IMG/VR virus record: IMGVR_UViG_3300023442_000017
Span: 1-29,485 of that record
DNA length: 29,485 bases
Direction: 5' to 3' (one strand)
DNA from: a virus
Shown here piece after piece: positions 6,496 through 13,732 of this stretch. Numbering within the stretch: position 1 is the first letter of the stretch; every line of letters starts with the position of its first letter. Both the position numbers and the translations under genes were made by a program. Below the pieces are notes generated by a model that worked only from the letters and a program-made list of their open reading frames with translations, was not told the DNA's origin and did no database searches.

Positions 6496-6512
6496 TAATT
6501 GTTAGAAACAGG

Positions 6513-6518
6513 TACAAT
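6513..6518 (+). promoter_or_regulatory. -10 of a possibly leaderless repressor promoter
   Basis: TACAAT ends six bases before the repressor ATG (6524), so transcription would begin at or next to the A of the start codon. No Shine-Dalgarno lies at a usable distance. Lambda cI from pRM is leaderless in the same way. No good -35 is visible, which would fit an activated promoter. Confidence 0.45.
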
Positions 6519-6523
6519 CAGCT

Positions 6524-6940
6524 ATGACAGAATTACACACAGCGTTATCTAAAAAAGAATTTTCAGAGCGATTTTTGATCGCGCTAGAATTACGCGGGTG
6601 GGGCTTTAAATCGACGAGAGAGCTAGGGGTCTTGCTCGGTTTATCGTGCGCCGCAATTAGCACACTACGCAACGGTAAGAACCTGCCGTCAATTCCTACG
6701 GCACTCGACTTGAGTATTATTTTAAAATGTTCGTTTGAGTGGTTAGTAACTGGGCACGGGACACCAGCAGGGTTTCAAATGAAAAGTGCCGACGAACTCG
6801 CGCTAGTCGAACGATTCAGGACGCTATCAGATAAAGACAAACAAAAATTATTAATTGTCGCCATCACAGGCGTAACCAACAAAAATCAGGCTACGGGGAA
6901 TCCGAATCAAAAAGATCTTAATCTTATTCCATCAAAATAG
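6524..6940 (+). CDS. Short CI-like repressor, 138 aa
   Basis: A helix-turn-helix at about residues 30-55 (STRELGVLLGLSCAAISTLR) is followed by FEWLVTGHG, a usual end of the XRE-type fold in phage repressors, and by LALVERFRTLSDKDKQKLL. There is no S24/LexA autoprotease domain: no Ser-Lys catalytic region fits in the remaining ~45 residues. It therefore probably maintains lysogeny but is not cleaved by RecA; induction may need an antirepressor or another signal. It is divergent from the Cro-like gene, its transcript may be leaderless, and its 3' end overlaps a convergent gene by 17 bases. Confidence 0.72.
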   Translation: MTELHTALSKKEFSERFLIALELRGWGFKSTRELGVLLGLSCAAISTLRNGKNLPSIPTALDLSIILKCSFEWLVTGHGTPAGFQMKSADELALVERFRTLSDKDKQKLLIVAITGVTNKNQATGNPNQKDLNLIPSK

Positions 6941-7241
6941 TTAACGCGCAACCGCCTGATTTTTCTTTAGCGCATAAAGTAAATTGTGCCTCTAAGTTAG
7001 GGTTAAATATGGTAATCGCCTTTGATATAATGCGTTCCATTTCATCACACGTAGTAGCCGAACAATTGTCTATGCAAAAATTGGGGCACTTCACTTTATT
7101 GGTTAAAACAATAAATGAAACCCCGATATCATCTGTAACATAATCACCACCTAAACTATTTAGAAACGATTCGACCCATTGCCCGGCTCTAGTTAAGGAC
7201 TCGTTTTGCTTTGGCAATTTAAAATCGATCATCTCTGACAT
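6924..7241 (-). CDS. Hypothetical protein convergent with repressor, 105 aa
   Basis: Not recognised. It holds cysteines in CPNFCIDNCSATTC (about residues 53-66) and a last Cys near residue 98, possibly metal-binding or disulfide-forming, but has no signal peptide. The remaining sequence is alternating alpha/beta. The frame is open over 318 bases and its 3' end overlaps the repressor's, so the two transcripts are convergent. The Shine-Dalgarno is weak (GGGA eleven bases away). It is likely a lysogenic or accessory gene. Confidence 0.5.
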   Translation of the reverse strand: MSEMIDFKLPKQNESLTRAGQWVESFLNSLGGDYVTDDIGVSFIVLTNKVKCPNFCIDNCSATTCDEMERIISKAITIFNPNLEAQFTLCAKEKSGGCALTILME

Positions 7242-7317
7242 AAATAGATAGTCCCATTATTTGTTAAATTCTAAACAGTCCTTCAATCATAGACGGTTTA
7301 AATCGCTTTTCCAGCTT

Positions 7318-7385
7318 AATCGAATATATCTAAATTATCGTTTTTTATATCATAAACGAATATTTAGTGTTAAGCTATGCCGAAC
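7318..7385 (+). promoter_or_regulatory. Early-right control region: shared 13-mer and operator-like site 3
   Basis: AATCGAATATATC at 7318-7330 is identical to the copies at 9636 and 13796. GTTAAGCTATGCCGAAC at 7369-7385 is the third 17-bp site. The 13-mer probably lies between promoter elements (TTTCCA at 7308, TAAATT at 7331; both weak). The site lies 46 bases before the SSB-like start, so repressor could block the early-right operon. The rest of the 189-bp gap holds no gene. Confidence 0.55.
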
Positions 7386-7430
7386 GCTTATAAATATAAT
7401 TTTCATATACTTAACGCGAGAGGAATTAAC

Positions 7431-7871
7431 ATGCCTGATATCGATTCGATGAAAACAAGTAAATATTTAAAAAAGGAAGATGTAGGTAGAGGGGTACTCG
7501 TAACCATTCGAGAAATTATCTCAGAGGAGCCTAATGCTGAAAACAGATTTAACGCTACTGTCTGGTTTATCTACTTTAACGAAATGCAAAAACCGTTATG
7601 GACAAATGTGACCCACAGGGAGCAAATAGCGGAGTATTTAGGATCACGAAACTCTGACCACTGGCCGGGGCAACAAGTCGTCTTATTTCATGATCAATCA
7701 GTCACCAACCAAACAGGTCAACGTGTTGGCGGTATCCGAGTTAAGCCAGCGCAATCATTGCCGCAAGTAAACTACAATCAAAACCCGCAGGTTAATAATA
7801 ACCATAACCAACAACAAAACCCTGTTAATATTACTCCTGAATTTAATGACGATATACCGGGGTTTGACTAA
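7431..7871 (+). CDS. SSB-like single-strand DNA-binding protein candidate, 146 aa
   Basis: An N-terminal segment (DIDSMKTSKYLKKEDVGRGV) and a middle block (FNEMQKPLWTNVTHREQI, then DHWPGQQVVLFHDQSV) match a phage family with an OB-type core that I associate with early replication genes. An Asn/Gln-rich linker follows, and the protein ends DDIPGFD, which imitates the acidic C-terminal tip DDDIPF of bacterial SSB that recruits partner proteins. It may coat ssDNA during recombination. The start is ATG 7431 with GAGAGGA six bases upstream; an in-frame ATG at 7377 lies in the operator. Its TAA overlaps the next ATG. Confidence 0.6.
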   Translation: MPDIDSMKTSKYLKKEDVGRGVLVTIREIISEEPNAENRFNATVWFIYFNEMQKPLWTNVTHREQIAEYLGSRNSDHWPGQQVVLFHDQSVTNQTGQRVGGIRVKPAQSLPQVNYNQNPQVNNNHNQQQNPVNITPEFNDDIPGFD

Positions 7872-8359
7872 TGGAACTTTATAAAATATCAAATCAATAC
7901 CAAGAGGCATTATTAAAACTTAGTGATATGAATTTACCTGACGAGGTGGTAGTCGATACATTAGAAGGGTTAAAAGGCGAACTGGTTGATAAAGGTAAAA
8001 ATGTTGCGGCCTATATTCGTAATTTAGAAGCTGACGTTTACTGTATTAAGAAAGCGGCAGAACAAATGATTAAGCGTAGTTCTACAATTCAGCGACGGGC
8101 TGATCACCTTAAATCATTATTACTTGATACGATGAGAGTTAATGAAATAACTGAAATATCTTGTCCGTGGTTTGTTATTAAACCTAAGAAAAATCCGCCA
8201 GCCGTTGAAGTTTTTGACGCTAACTTGCTATCTAAAAAATACAAATCAGAAGTAGTCACGATTAAAATAAATAAAAAATTAATTGCGAGTGATTTAAAAC
8301 TAGGGGCGATGGTTGTTGGCGCGCAAATGAAGCAAGACTGGAGGCTAGACATAAAATGA
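7871..8359 (+). CDS. Sipho_Gp157-family protein, 162 aa
   Basis: Helical N-terminal half (MELYKISNQYQEAL, later VVDTLEGLKGELVDKGKNVA and YIRNLEADVYCIKKAAEQM), then RADHLKSLLLDTMRVN and PWFVIKPKKNPPAVEV. This order is that of the Sipho_Gp157 family of phage early proteins. Some family members have been linked to phage resistance in streptococci; its biochemical role is not established. It is coupled to the SSB-like gene (TAATG) and to the 44-aa gene (ATGA), which suggests a shared recombination or replication function. Confidence 0.75.
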   Translation: MELYKISNQYQEALLKLSDMNLPDEVVVDTLEGLKGELVDKGKNVAAYIRNLEADVYCIKKAAEQMIKRSSTIQRRADHLKSLLLDTMRVNEITEISCPWFVIKPKKNPPAVEVFDANLLSKKYKSEVVTIKINKKLIASDLKLGAMVVGAQMKQDWRLDIK

Positions 8360-8490
8360 TCAGATTAAGCTTTAAGACATGGAACGAGAAGCGAACACAC
8401 AAATACATCATTAAACGAATATGGTTAGGTCATTGCTGGACTCCGTTTGTTCGATTAACAGAACGGCTACCACAAGCGACATACAAATGA
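8356..8490 (+). CDS. Small basic protein, 44 aa
   Basis: ATG 8356 overlaps the Gp157 TGA and its own TGA at 8490 overlaps the next ATG. The product begins MIRLSFKTWNEKRTHKYIIK and is rich in Arg, Lys and Trp (WLGHCWTPF). No family is recognised. Double coupling supports translation; the function is unknown. Confidence 0.55.
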   Translation: MIRLSFKTWNEKRTHKYIIKRIWLGHCWTPFVRLTERLPQATYK

Positions 8491-8705
8491 ATGTAAGCGA
8501 TCTAAACAGTTCTAATGTAGTCACAGCCACCGTTAGAGATAGAGGCCAATCTGTTGTTGCCGTTAAGCTTAATAATAACGGCGTTAAAATAAAAGCATAC
8601 ATTACTTGTGAGAATACATTAGATGAGGAAGATAAAGCGCGGCGTAAAATTTTAAAATGTTTGGGGTTTGATAATAATTTTATTGAGAGTTTATACAATG
8701 ACTGA
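8487..8705 (+). CDS. Small early protein, 72 aa
   Basis: I chose ATG 8487, which overlaps the upstream TGA as ATGA, rather than the longer in-frame start at 8421 that would sit inside the previous gene. The protein starts MNVSDLNSSNVVTATVRDRG, has beta-type repeats (GQSVVAVKLNNNGVKIKAYI) and ends in a charged helix (EEDKARRKILKCL). No family is recognised. It is part of the tightly packed early-right operon. Confidence 0.6.
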   Translation: MNVSDLNSSNVVTATVRDRGQSVVAVKLNNNGVKIKAYITCENTLDEEDKARRKILKCLGFDNNFIESLYND

Positions 8706-8913
8706 AATTGAAGAATTACAACTTAAAATTCAAGAGCAAGATAAATTTATCGTTAATCTAGTTAATGAATTAAGCGCGGCGTATGAAGTAATTGAACAAT
8801 CAAAAGATATAATTGATTTTGTTGATACTATTAAAAAAGAAATTAAAACGGTCGCTAAAGAATTTAACTCTGCTATTACCGTTTTAAAAACAAAAAGGGT
8901 GAATTATGAATAA
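8698..8913 (+). CDS. Coiled-coil early protein, 71 aa
   Basis: ATG 8698 lies eight bases inside the previous gene, a typical overlap here; an upstream ATG at 8668 is less likely. The whole product is helical with hydrophobic heptads (LQLKIQEQDKFIVNLVNEL, then IIDFVDTIKKEIKTVA), so it probably forms a coiled-coil oligomer. No DNA-binding or catalytic motif is visible. Confidence 0.6.
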   Translation: MTEIEELQLKIQEQDKFIVNLVNELSAAYEVIEQSKDIIDFVDTIKKEIKTVAKEFNSAITVLKTKRVNYE

Positions 8914-9085
8914 GTGGCTTGTCCGGTTATGGGTATCAGTACTATTTTTTGGATTGATACTAGCTATGGTATTAATTGCCCAATTAATAAACGCTAAGTT
9001 TGATGAAGTAATACAAGAATGCAGGCTATATACTATAGACATAGGAACATTGGATGTTCCAGAGGTTGAGAATATTAAGCCATAA
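8906..9085 (+). CDS. Small single-pass membrane protein, 59 aa
   Basis: ATG 8906 overlaps the previous gene's end by eight bases. MNKW and LVRLW precede a hydrophobic helix of about 20 residues (VSVLFFGLILAMVLIAQLI), followed by an acidic C-terminal tail. The topology suggests an inner-membrane protein with the tail in the periplasm or cytoplasm; small early membrane proteins may act in host takeover or exclusion. The role is not shown by sequence. Confidence 0.6.
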   Translation: MNKWLVRLWVSVLFFGLILAMVLIAQLINAKFDEVIQECRLYTIDIGTLDVPEVENIKP

Positions 9086-9102
9086 TGAACGGGAATTAAA
9101 AT

Positions 9103-9390
9103 ATGGGTCAAAGCTATAAACGAATTAGAATTAATGATCAATTTGAATTCTCCCCAAGCACCCGTGGGTGGGAACTTCACGAACATCATAAAATAAACGC
9201 GAGCAATAAAAGCAAGAATCGAAACAAAAGACCAAGCACAACCTACCACGCAACATTAAAACAGCTATGTGCTTTTGTTATTGATCGCTATGCCCGTAAT
9301 GCTGGATCACTACCTGAAATACTTAAATTATTAACTACGGCAAGCACTGAATTAACTGAAAATCTAGAAGCAATCTGCAATGGAGATTGA
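9103..9390 (+). CDS. Early-right hypothetical protein, 95 aa
   Basis: Not assigned to a family. The N-terminal half is polar and basic (NASNKSKNRNKRPSTTYHAT); the C-terminal half is helical (LKQLCAFVIDRYARNAGSL, then LPEILKLLTTASTELTENLE). I recall similar helical ends in small prophage proteins next to excisionases. ATG 9103 follows a weak ribosome site; the TGA overlaps the excisionase start by 11 bases. Confidence 0.55.
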   Translation: MGQSYKRIRINDQFEFSPSTRGWELHEHHKINASNKSKNRNKRPSTTYHATLKQLCAFVIDRYARNAGSLPEILKLLTTASTELTENLEAICNGD

Positions 9391-9586
9391 TTCACTTAGA
9401 ATTAAAAAATTTTGCGAGTTAACAGGATGGACGGTAGAAGCCGTCAAGATGAAAATTAAGCGCGGTGTTTGGCTTAATGGGCGCGAGTACATTAAAGCTA
9501 TCGACGGTAATATTGTTATATCAATAACGGGTTATGAGGCCTGGATAGCTAAAAACAAACCCAAAGTCCCCCCTAGTTTTCGCTAA
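9380..9586 (+). CDS. xis: Excisionase-like protein, 68 aa
   Basis: The sequence LRIKKFCELTGWTVEAVKMK, with IKRGVWLNGREYIKAIDGN and VISITGYEAWI, has the winged-helix form of small excisionases: a helix-turn-helix that reads KFCELTGWTVEAV, then a short wing. Lying just upstream of int and its control region, it most likely bends attP arms and directs excision. Its ATG lies inside the preceding gene. No recognisable Shine-Dalgarno is at good distance, so translation may be coupled. Confidence 0.72.
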   Translation: MEIDSLRIKKFCELTGWTVEAVKMKIKRGVWLNGREYIKAIDGNIVISITGYEAWIAKNKPKVPPSFR

Positions 9587-9630
9587 ACACAAAATCACAT
9601 ACAATCCTTTCGTTTCACTAGAGGCCAAGG

Positions 9631-9695
9631 TTTTCAATCGAATATATCGAGTTTACAATAATCCCATTATGCGCTAGTGTTCAGTTATAGTGAAC
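9631..9695 (+). promoter_or_regulatory. Integrase promoter with shared 13-mer and operator-like site 4
   Basis: TTTTCA (9631-9636), 17 bases, TACAAT (9654-9659) form a fair promoter. The 13-mer AATCGAATATATC (9636-9648) starts on the last base of the -35 and fills most of the spacer. GTTCAGTTATAGTGAAC at 9679-9695, after the expected start site, is the most symmetric of the five 17-bp sites. A leftward TTCACT-17-CATAAT also overlaps it. Confidence 0.55.
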
Positions 9696-9713
9696 ATATA
9701 ACGAGGAAAATCC

Positions 9714-10943
9714 ATGTATCCGAAAAAAACCAAATACGCCGGGATATTACTACGGTCAAAGAATTCCATTCAAATTATAATGTACTTTGGTGGCGAAAGG
9801 GAAACCGAAACACTAACATGGGAACATACACCAACAAACCTAAAAGAATGCTATGGATTAAAGTTAACTGCTGAAAAAGGATTCAAGGAAAAGTCATTAA
9901 ATTACGCGCAACTTTTCCCCCATAGTAAAAACAGATTTAAGTATATCTCTCATGCAGGGGATAGTTTAACAATCCATCAACGGTTAACCCTCCACTATAA
10001 CAATATTGAAACGCGTTATAAAAATAATAAAATTACGTTTTCAACTAAGACGAGCTACCACTGGGAAATTAACCGTTTATTAAAATACTTTGAAAAGAAC
10101 CTCCCCGATCTTAGATTATCAGAGCTACGTCCCCACCATTTAACAAAGTGGGCATTACAAAGAAACGTGACTCAAAAATCAATAAATGAAGAATTAAAAC
10201 ATATCCGATCTATTATTCAATTCGCTATTAATGAGGATCACATTGAAAAAAGTATTTTAGTATATTGGTCGCCAAAAGTTATGGACAGCGTTACGATCGG
10301 GTTGAACGATAATGGCGAAAAAATCTATAAACCTATCCATGAAAAAAACCCATTTACAAAAAAAGAAGTCAAGAAAATTCTTGACTCAACGTTAATCATT
10401 GCCCCTGCTCAATATTCATTTATCTTGATAAGCTTTGCACTTGGACTAAGGCCGGGCGAAGTGATAGGTTTGCAATGGAAACGTTACAACGAAATAAAAA
10501 ATGAAGTTCACATAATGGAGACTGTTGTTTTGGGTAAGTTAAAACTAAAACCAAAAACGCCAGCCGGGGAAAGAAGGTTAACGCTGAACGAGGCCGCAAA
10601 AGAAGCTATCAACATTCAAAAAAAGTTAACCTATGAAAACGGCGGGTTTATTTTTACTAACCCATTGGGTCGAAATAAGGGCAAGCTGTGGAATAATAAA
10701 ACATTAAGCAATGCGTGGGTTAAAATTCTATCACATGCGGGTATCCCCCATCGCCCACCATACAATACACGTCATACCTATGCTACGTTGCTATTAGAGG
10801 CTGGTATGGGCATTTACGCGGTGTCTAAGCTATTAGGCCACGCGGATCCACGAATAACCATGAGTAACTACATTGGCGGGAAAAACGACGAGGAAACAGC
10901 TTTAGAGTCCGATAAAACTAATGACTTTATAACCCTAAATTAA
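9714..10943 (+). CDS. int: Tyrosine-recombinase integrase, 409 aa
   Basis: Site-specific recombinase that joins phage and host attachment sites. Residues 10-75 form a DUF3596-type arm-binding domain (SIQIIMYFGGERETETL, then TPTNLKECYG and FPHSKNRF). A core-binding SAM-like domain covers about 85-190 and the catalytic domain about 215-395. Catalytic residues visible: R246 in GLRPGEV, R353 in NTRHTYAT, H376 in LLGHADP and nucleophile Y386 in MSNY. The usual His three residues before R353 is Tyr350, as in several phage integrases. ATG 9714 has GAGG eight bases upstream. It reads toward the attP-like region, which starts about 300 bp downstream. Confidence 0.93.
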   Translation: MYPKKTKYAGILLRSKNSIQIIMYFGGERETETLTWEHTPTNLKECYGLKLTAEKGFKEKSLNYAQLFPHSKNRFKYISHAGDSLTIHQRLTLHYNNIETRYKNNKITFSTKTSYHWEINRLLKYFEKNLPDLRLSELRPHHLTKWALQRNVTQKSINEELKHIRSIIQFAINEDHIEKSILVYWSPKVMDSVTIGLNDNGEKIYKPIHEKNPFTKKEVKKILDSTLIIAPAQYSFILISFALGLRPGEVIGLQWKRYNEIKNEVHIMETVVLGKLKLKPKTPAGERRLTLNEAAKEAINIQKKLTYENGGFIFTNPLGRNKGKLWNNKTLSNAWVKILSHAGIPHRPPYNTRHTYATLLLEAGMGIYAVSKLLGHADPRITMSNYIGGKNDEETALESDKTNDFITLN

Positions 10944-10975
10944 AACAAACTGTGCGGGAATTTTCCGCCCAATCC

Positions 10976-11230
10976 TCACTTTGGCCTTTTTGATATCCAA
11001 CCGCTAGGTATATCGTCATAAACTTTTAGTTTGGTGTATTCCGTAACCATCACATGAATGTCATTAAATTCATAATCATATCTCTTATCCCAACCAGACC
11101 GATCAAGACCAACCATAATACAAAAGAAAAATAGGTGGCCTGTAATATCAATACCAATCCAAGTGCCATCGTCAAGCTGCCTAGCACTAGCATAACCGTT
11201 ATCTATAAAAAATTGTCCTGATAATTCCAT
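10976..11230 (-). CDS. Hypothetical protein between int and attP, 84 aa
   Basis: Not recognised. Sequence MELSGQFFIDNGYASARQLD continues with DGTWIGIDITGHLFFFCIMV, a beta-rich, mildly hydrophobic domain with no clear membrane helix. It is convergent with integrase: the stops are 32 bp apart with no obvious terminator. It may be transcribed from near the P arm in the lysogen. No strong ribosome site is seen at ATG 11230. Confidence 0.5.
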   Translation of the reverse strand: MELSGQFFIDNGYASARQLDDGTWIGIDITGHLFFFCIMVGLDRSGWDKRYDYEFNDIHVMVTEYTKLKVYDDIPSGWISKRPK

Positions 11231-11247
11231 TTATTCACAGCCTTATG

Positions 11248-11474
11248 ATTGTGTTGTATTTGTGTTGTTTTGTATACCAGTGTAGACCCTATTAGACCAA
11301 TATCAAGAACTTAGCAGGACACAAAATAGACACATCTATTGTTTGTAATATTGATTAACAGTATGATTTTAATCAAATTTAGTACAACTAATAATGGCGG
11401 AGAGGCAGGGATTCGAACCCTGCCAGCTTCTTTGAGTAACAACGAGTTATCGTTATTTGTGTCTAATTTGTGTT
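11248..11474. other. attP-like region with paired arm-type repeats
   Basis: The 31-bp tRNA end (11395-11425) is flanked by three pairs of TTGTGT-like repeats, each 11 bp apart: TTGTGTTGT at 11249 and 11260; GACACA at 11318 and 11329 (reverse orientation); ATTTGTGT at 11455 and 11466. One helical turn between pairs and the position beside int fit integrase arm-type sites. The P' pair overlaps the end of the lipoprotein gene. Confidence 0.65.
11395..11425 (-). tRNA. 3' end of a tRNA (Ser-like), attachment core, partial
   Basis: On the minus strand CAGGG, TTCGAAT, CCCTG form a perfect T-arm, followed by acceptor strand CCTCTCC, discriminator G and CCA. The 5' part (D-arm, anticodon) is absent, so this is not a complete gene. 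The acceptor sequence and G discriminator fit gammaproteobacterial tRNA-Ser, but the isoacceptor is not certain. Integrating phages carry such 3' ends to restore the tRNA they insert into. Confidence 0.7.
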
Positions 11475-12308
11475 ATTCTTAAATGAATAGCCTACCGTAA
11501 AGCCGTTTTCAACTCGGACCATACTTATCGTATCTGGATACCAGCTTAAAATTGTTGTTTCCCAGCCCCAAATCCCTTGCATTAAATTTCTAAATTCTAA
11601 AGCTGTGATATCCATTGGAAAGAATGTAGGCAAAAGTAGACTGGTCGCCTTATTTGATAAACCACACGGATCGGCTACCGTTAATAACGGACTTTCATCC
11701 GTCATATGGAGGTACTCAGCAAACCTAAAAATATCAACCCCTTCTTGAAACTTGAATGTCGTCGCATACGTCGGTTGACAGTCTTTCACAGCAATTGTGC
11801 CGCCAGCAAGCGAATTTAGCTGGTATTTCTGAGAAGATGAATAAATACTCTCTATTCGCTTAAAATGGTACGACCATACCCGCTCACCGACTAACGTTTG
11901 AACTGTTCGAAGTAGACGGATATGACTAGTTGAATATTCAACAATGTCGATACTGTCGTAAACCCACAGAAAACGTAATGATAAGAATTCTTTAAATTGA
12001 TCAGCAGTTGATACCGTGGTATAGGGATCAAGGCCAACAACATTGGGGATCATTTTCTCGTTACATGCCGCCATGTTTTGCATGTCAGGATATGCACCAA
12101 AGCTAGTTAGCGATTTTAATTTCTGGTGGGCATCACCATCAATGGCGGCATAATATATCGAGACAAATTTATTTTTACATTCTGGGATAGTAATAGATAA
12201 TTCCCAGCGACCTTCTAAGTTAATCGCTTCAAAATTGCCGGGCGATTCAGGAACAGAGCCACCACCACCACAAGAGATCAAAAACAAACACAATATTAAT
12301 ATTCTCAT
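11463..12308 (-). CDS. Secreted lipoprotein, moron cassette, 281 aa
   Basis: The N-terminus MRILILCLFLISCGGGGS is a lipoprotein signal with a lipobox (FLIS-C13) and a poly-Gly linker, as in outer-membrane lipoproteins of marine gammaproteobacteria. The mature part is rich in aromatic and Thr residues with cysteines near 43, 81, 178 and 214, which could form disulfides in the periplasm. No named domain is recognised. GGAG lies nine bases before ATG. It is the last gene of a leftward three-gene set and ends in the attP arm, so it is probably lysogeny-expressed cargo. It could alter the host surface or act with the secreted protein upstream. Confidence 0.7.
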   Translation of the reverse strand: MRILILCLFLISCGGGGSVPESPGNFEAINLEGRWELSITIPECKNKFVSIYYAAIDGDAHQKLKSLTSFGAYPDMQNMAACNEKMIPNVVGLDPYTTVSTADQFKEFLSLRFLWVYDSIDIVEYSTSHIRLLRTVQTLVGERVWSYHFKRIESIYSSSQKYQLNSLAGGTIAVKDCQPTYATTFKFQEGVDIFRFAEYLHMTDESPLLTVADPCGLSNKATSLLLPTFFPMDITALEFRNLMQGIWGWETTILSWYPDTISMVRVENGFTVGYSFKNNTN

Positions 12309-12368
12309 TTATAAAACTCCTTTTTTAATTACTTCATTTTTAGATTCATTATGGTTATGCAACGCTTC

Positions 12369-12818
12369 TTAATATGAACCATCTACGTTAAAACTGAAAT
12401 TTCTAAAATAAAGTCTTTTTTCACCGTTAATTATTGTTTTTACAAACAATCCGTAACTTATTTTTCCATTCTCATAGTCGCCTTTCTTGTTATAGATATC
12501 TACAACTAAACTTTTATTATTGAATGGTTCGTTAAACTGTAAATAAAATCGTGGACTACGCAAAACAGAGTTAAAATCACATTGATCACCTGTGAAATTT
12601 TTTAATACCATTACATAAATCGCACCAATCTCTGTAATATTAAAACTAAGACGGGTTCTATTGTCCCCGCTTTTAATCCACTTGCCTCGCTGGTTGAACC
12701 CGGATAAATTAACAAAGTCTAAATTAACATCTAAACTACAAATCGGCTCGTATTCTGTTTTAGCATAAGATAAACGGCTAAACAAAAAATAAATAATAAG
12801 TAACACGTAGAATTTCAT
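12369..12818 (-). CDS. Secreted protein, moron cassette, 149 aa
   Basis: A classical signal peptide (MKFYVLLIIYFLFSRLSYA, cleavage after SYA near residue 19) precedes a beta-rich domain with two cysteines (about residues 27 and 80) that could pair. No family is recognised. The start overlaps the metallopeptidase stop by four bases, so the two are co-translated. Possible roles are an inhibitor or partner of that peptidase, or a periplasmic exclusion protein; neither is shown. Confidence 0.65.
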   Translation of the reverse strand: MKFYVLLIIYFLFSRLSYAKTEYEPICSLDVNLDFVNLSGFNQRGKWIKSGDNRTRLSFNITEIGAIYVMVLKNFTGDQCDFNSVLRSPRFYLQFNEPFNNKSLVVDIYNKKGDYENGKISYGLFVKTIINGEKRLYFRNFSFNVDGSY

Positions 12819-13732
12819 TTTATTTCAACCATTAATTTAGAAGGATTATCTTTATTAAACGTCCATTTTCCGATCTTTATTTCCTCTGTGATAATATTAA
12901 TAGTTTCATTGGAGCGTTCACTATAATATACGTACCTTGGTTCTTCGCCTAAAAGAATTCTTACGGGATTTTCGTTTAATTTTGTAGCCAATAACTCCTC
13001 CATTATATTTCGATCTTTGTCACTATTTATATTTTTACCATATCTAGTATGTTCGAACTCATGATGTATAATTGCAGTGCCTACAATCTTTTGCTTACTA
13101 ATTTTGAAATACTCTTGAGACGGAAAGACTTTAGGTAATTTTATAAAATTCGCTTTATACCCACCGCCTGCTTGAAAATTGCGACTACCAGAGACACCAA
13201 TAATAAATTTAGGCATTATCGATTCATTAATAACGCGAAGGATCATTAGCGATCCATAAGATGATAAGCAATAGTTCTTAATTTCTGTGTAAGCCTCCAT
13301 TCCTATTTTAGGCGTTTCACCAAGATAGTAACCATGTACTGGCGAGTCAAATTCATTCGCAAAATGATTTTTTTCAAATACCTCAAAATTCCTAATCCGC
13401 CGTTCCATTGGTATCAATTTACTCTTATCATCAATACCCAAATCGATACGCGCCTTTTTAACTAATTTAGATTTTTTGTATTCAATATAGGGAATACCAT
13501 AAACTTCCTTTGCATAAATCATTATCGGCGTTGGCTTTATCGTTATATGAATTCGTTCTACTTCTGTAGTTGGAGATAAGTTAATTTTAATAGGCTCGCC
13601 GCTCCATTCAAACCAACGCTCATCATCCATTAACTCAAAATTCGCTCTATCTTTAATAGATAATTCTGTTATGTCCTCATCCTTTTCAGGGAACCTAATT
13701 TTAGGTATACGCCTACATTTTAATGTTTTCAT
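12815..13732 (-). CDS. M91-like HExxH zinc metallopeptidase, 305 aa
   Basis: A zincin motif HEFEH (residues 224-228) in IIHHEFEHTRYGKN is followed by MEELLATKLNENPVR and LLGEEPRYVYY. That order, HExxH then an EE and ENxxR...LG...R..Y, resembles the M91 peptidases found in effector and toxin proteins such as NleD and HopH1. Upstream, GSRNFQAGGGY resembles the conserved region before the active site. No signal peptide or membrane helix is present, so it is cytoplasmic unless injected or released by lysis. I chose ATG 13732 (AAGGG upstream); ATG 13747 and TTG 13759 are possible. It begins the three-gene leftward moron cassette, whose promoter overlaps operator-like site 5. Confidence 0.6.
   Translation of the reverse strand: MKTLKCRRIPKIRFPEKDEDITELSIKDRANFELMDDERWFEWSGEPIKINLSPTTEVERIHITIKPTPIMIYAKEVYGIPYIEYKKSKLVKKARIDLGIDDKSKLIPMERRIRNFEVFEKNHFANEFDSPVHGYYLGETPKIGMEAYTEIKNYCLSSYGSLMILRVINESIMPKFIIGVSGSRNFQAGGGYKANFIKLPKVFPSQEYFKISKQKIVGTAIIHHEFEHTRYGKNINSDKDRNIMEELLATKLNENPVRILLGEEPRYVYYSERSNETINIITEEIKIGKWTFNKDNPSKLMVEIK

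Noticed and set aside
8884-9249. Minus-strand open frame of 121 codons in the early-right operon
   Set aside because: It is antisense to three coupled small genes and no other minus-strand gene or promoter lies near.
9666-9694. Leftward TTCACT-17-CATAAT as an antisense promoter into xis
   Set aside because: The hexamers are fair, but they largely come from the operator sequence itself, and no leftward gene or leader supports it.
10954-10968. Hairpin GCGG...CCGC after integrase as terminator
   Set aside because: Four-pair stem with a poor loop and no T-run on either strand; it cannot be called a terminator.
11395-11425. Complete tRNA gene
   Set aside because: Only the T-arm, 3' acceptor strand and CCA are present; no D-arm or anticodon arm that could pair with the acceptor is found upstream.
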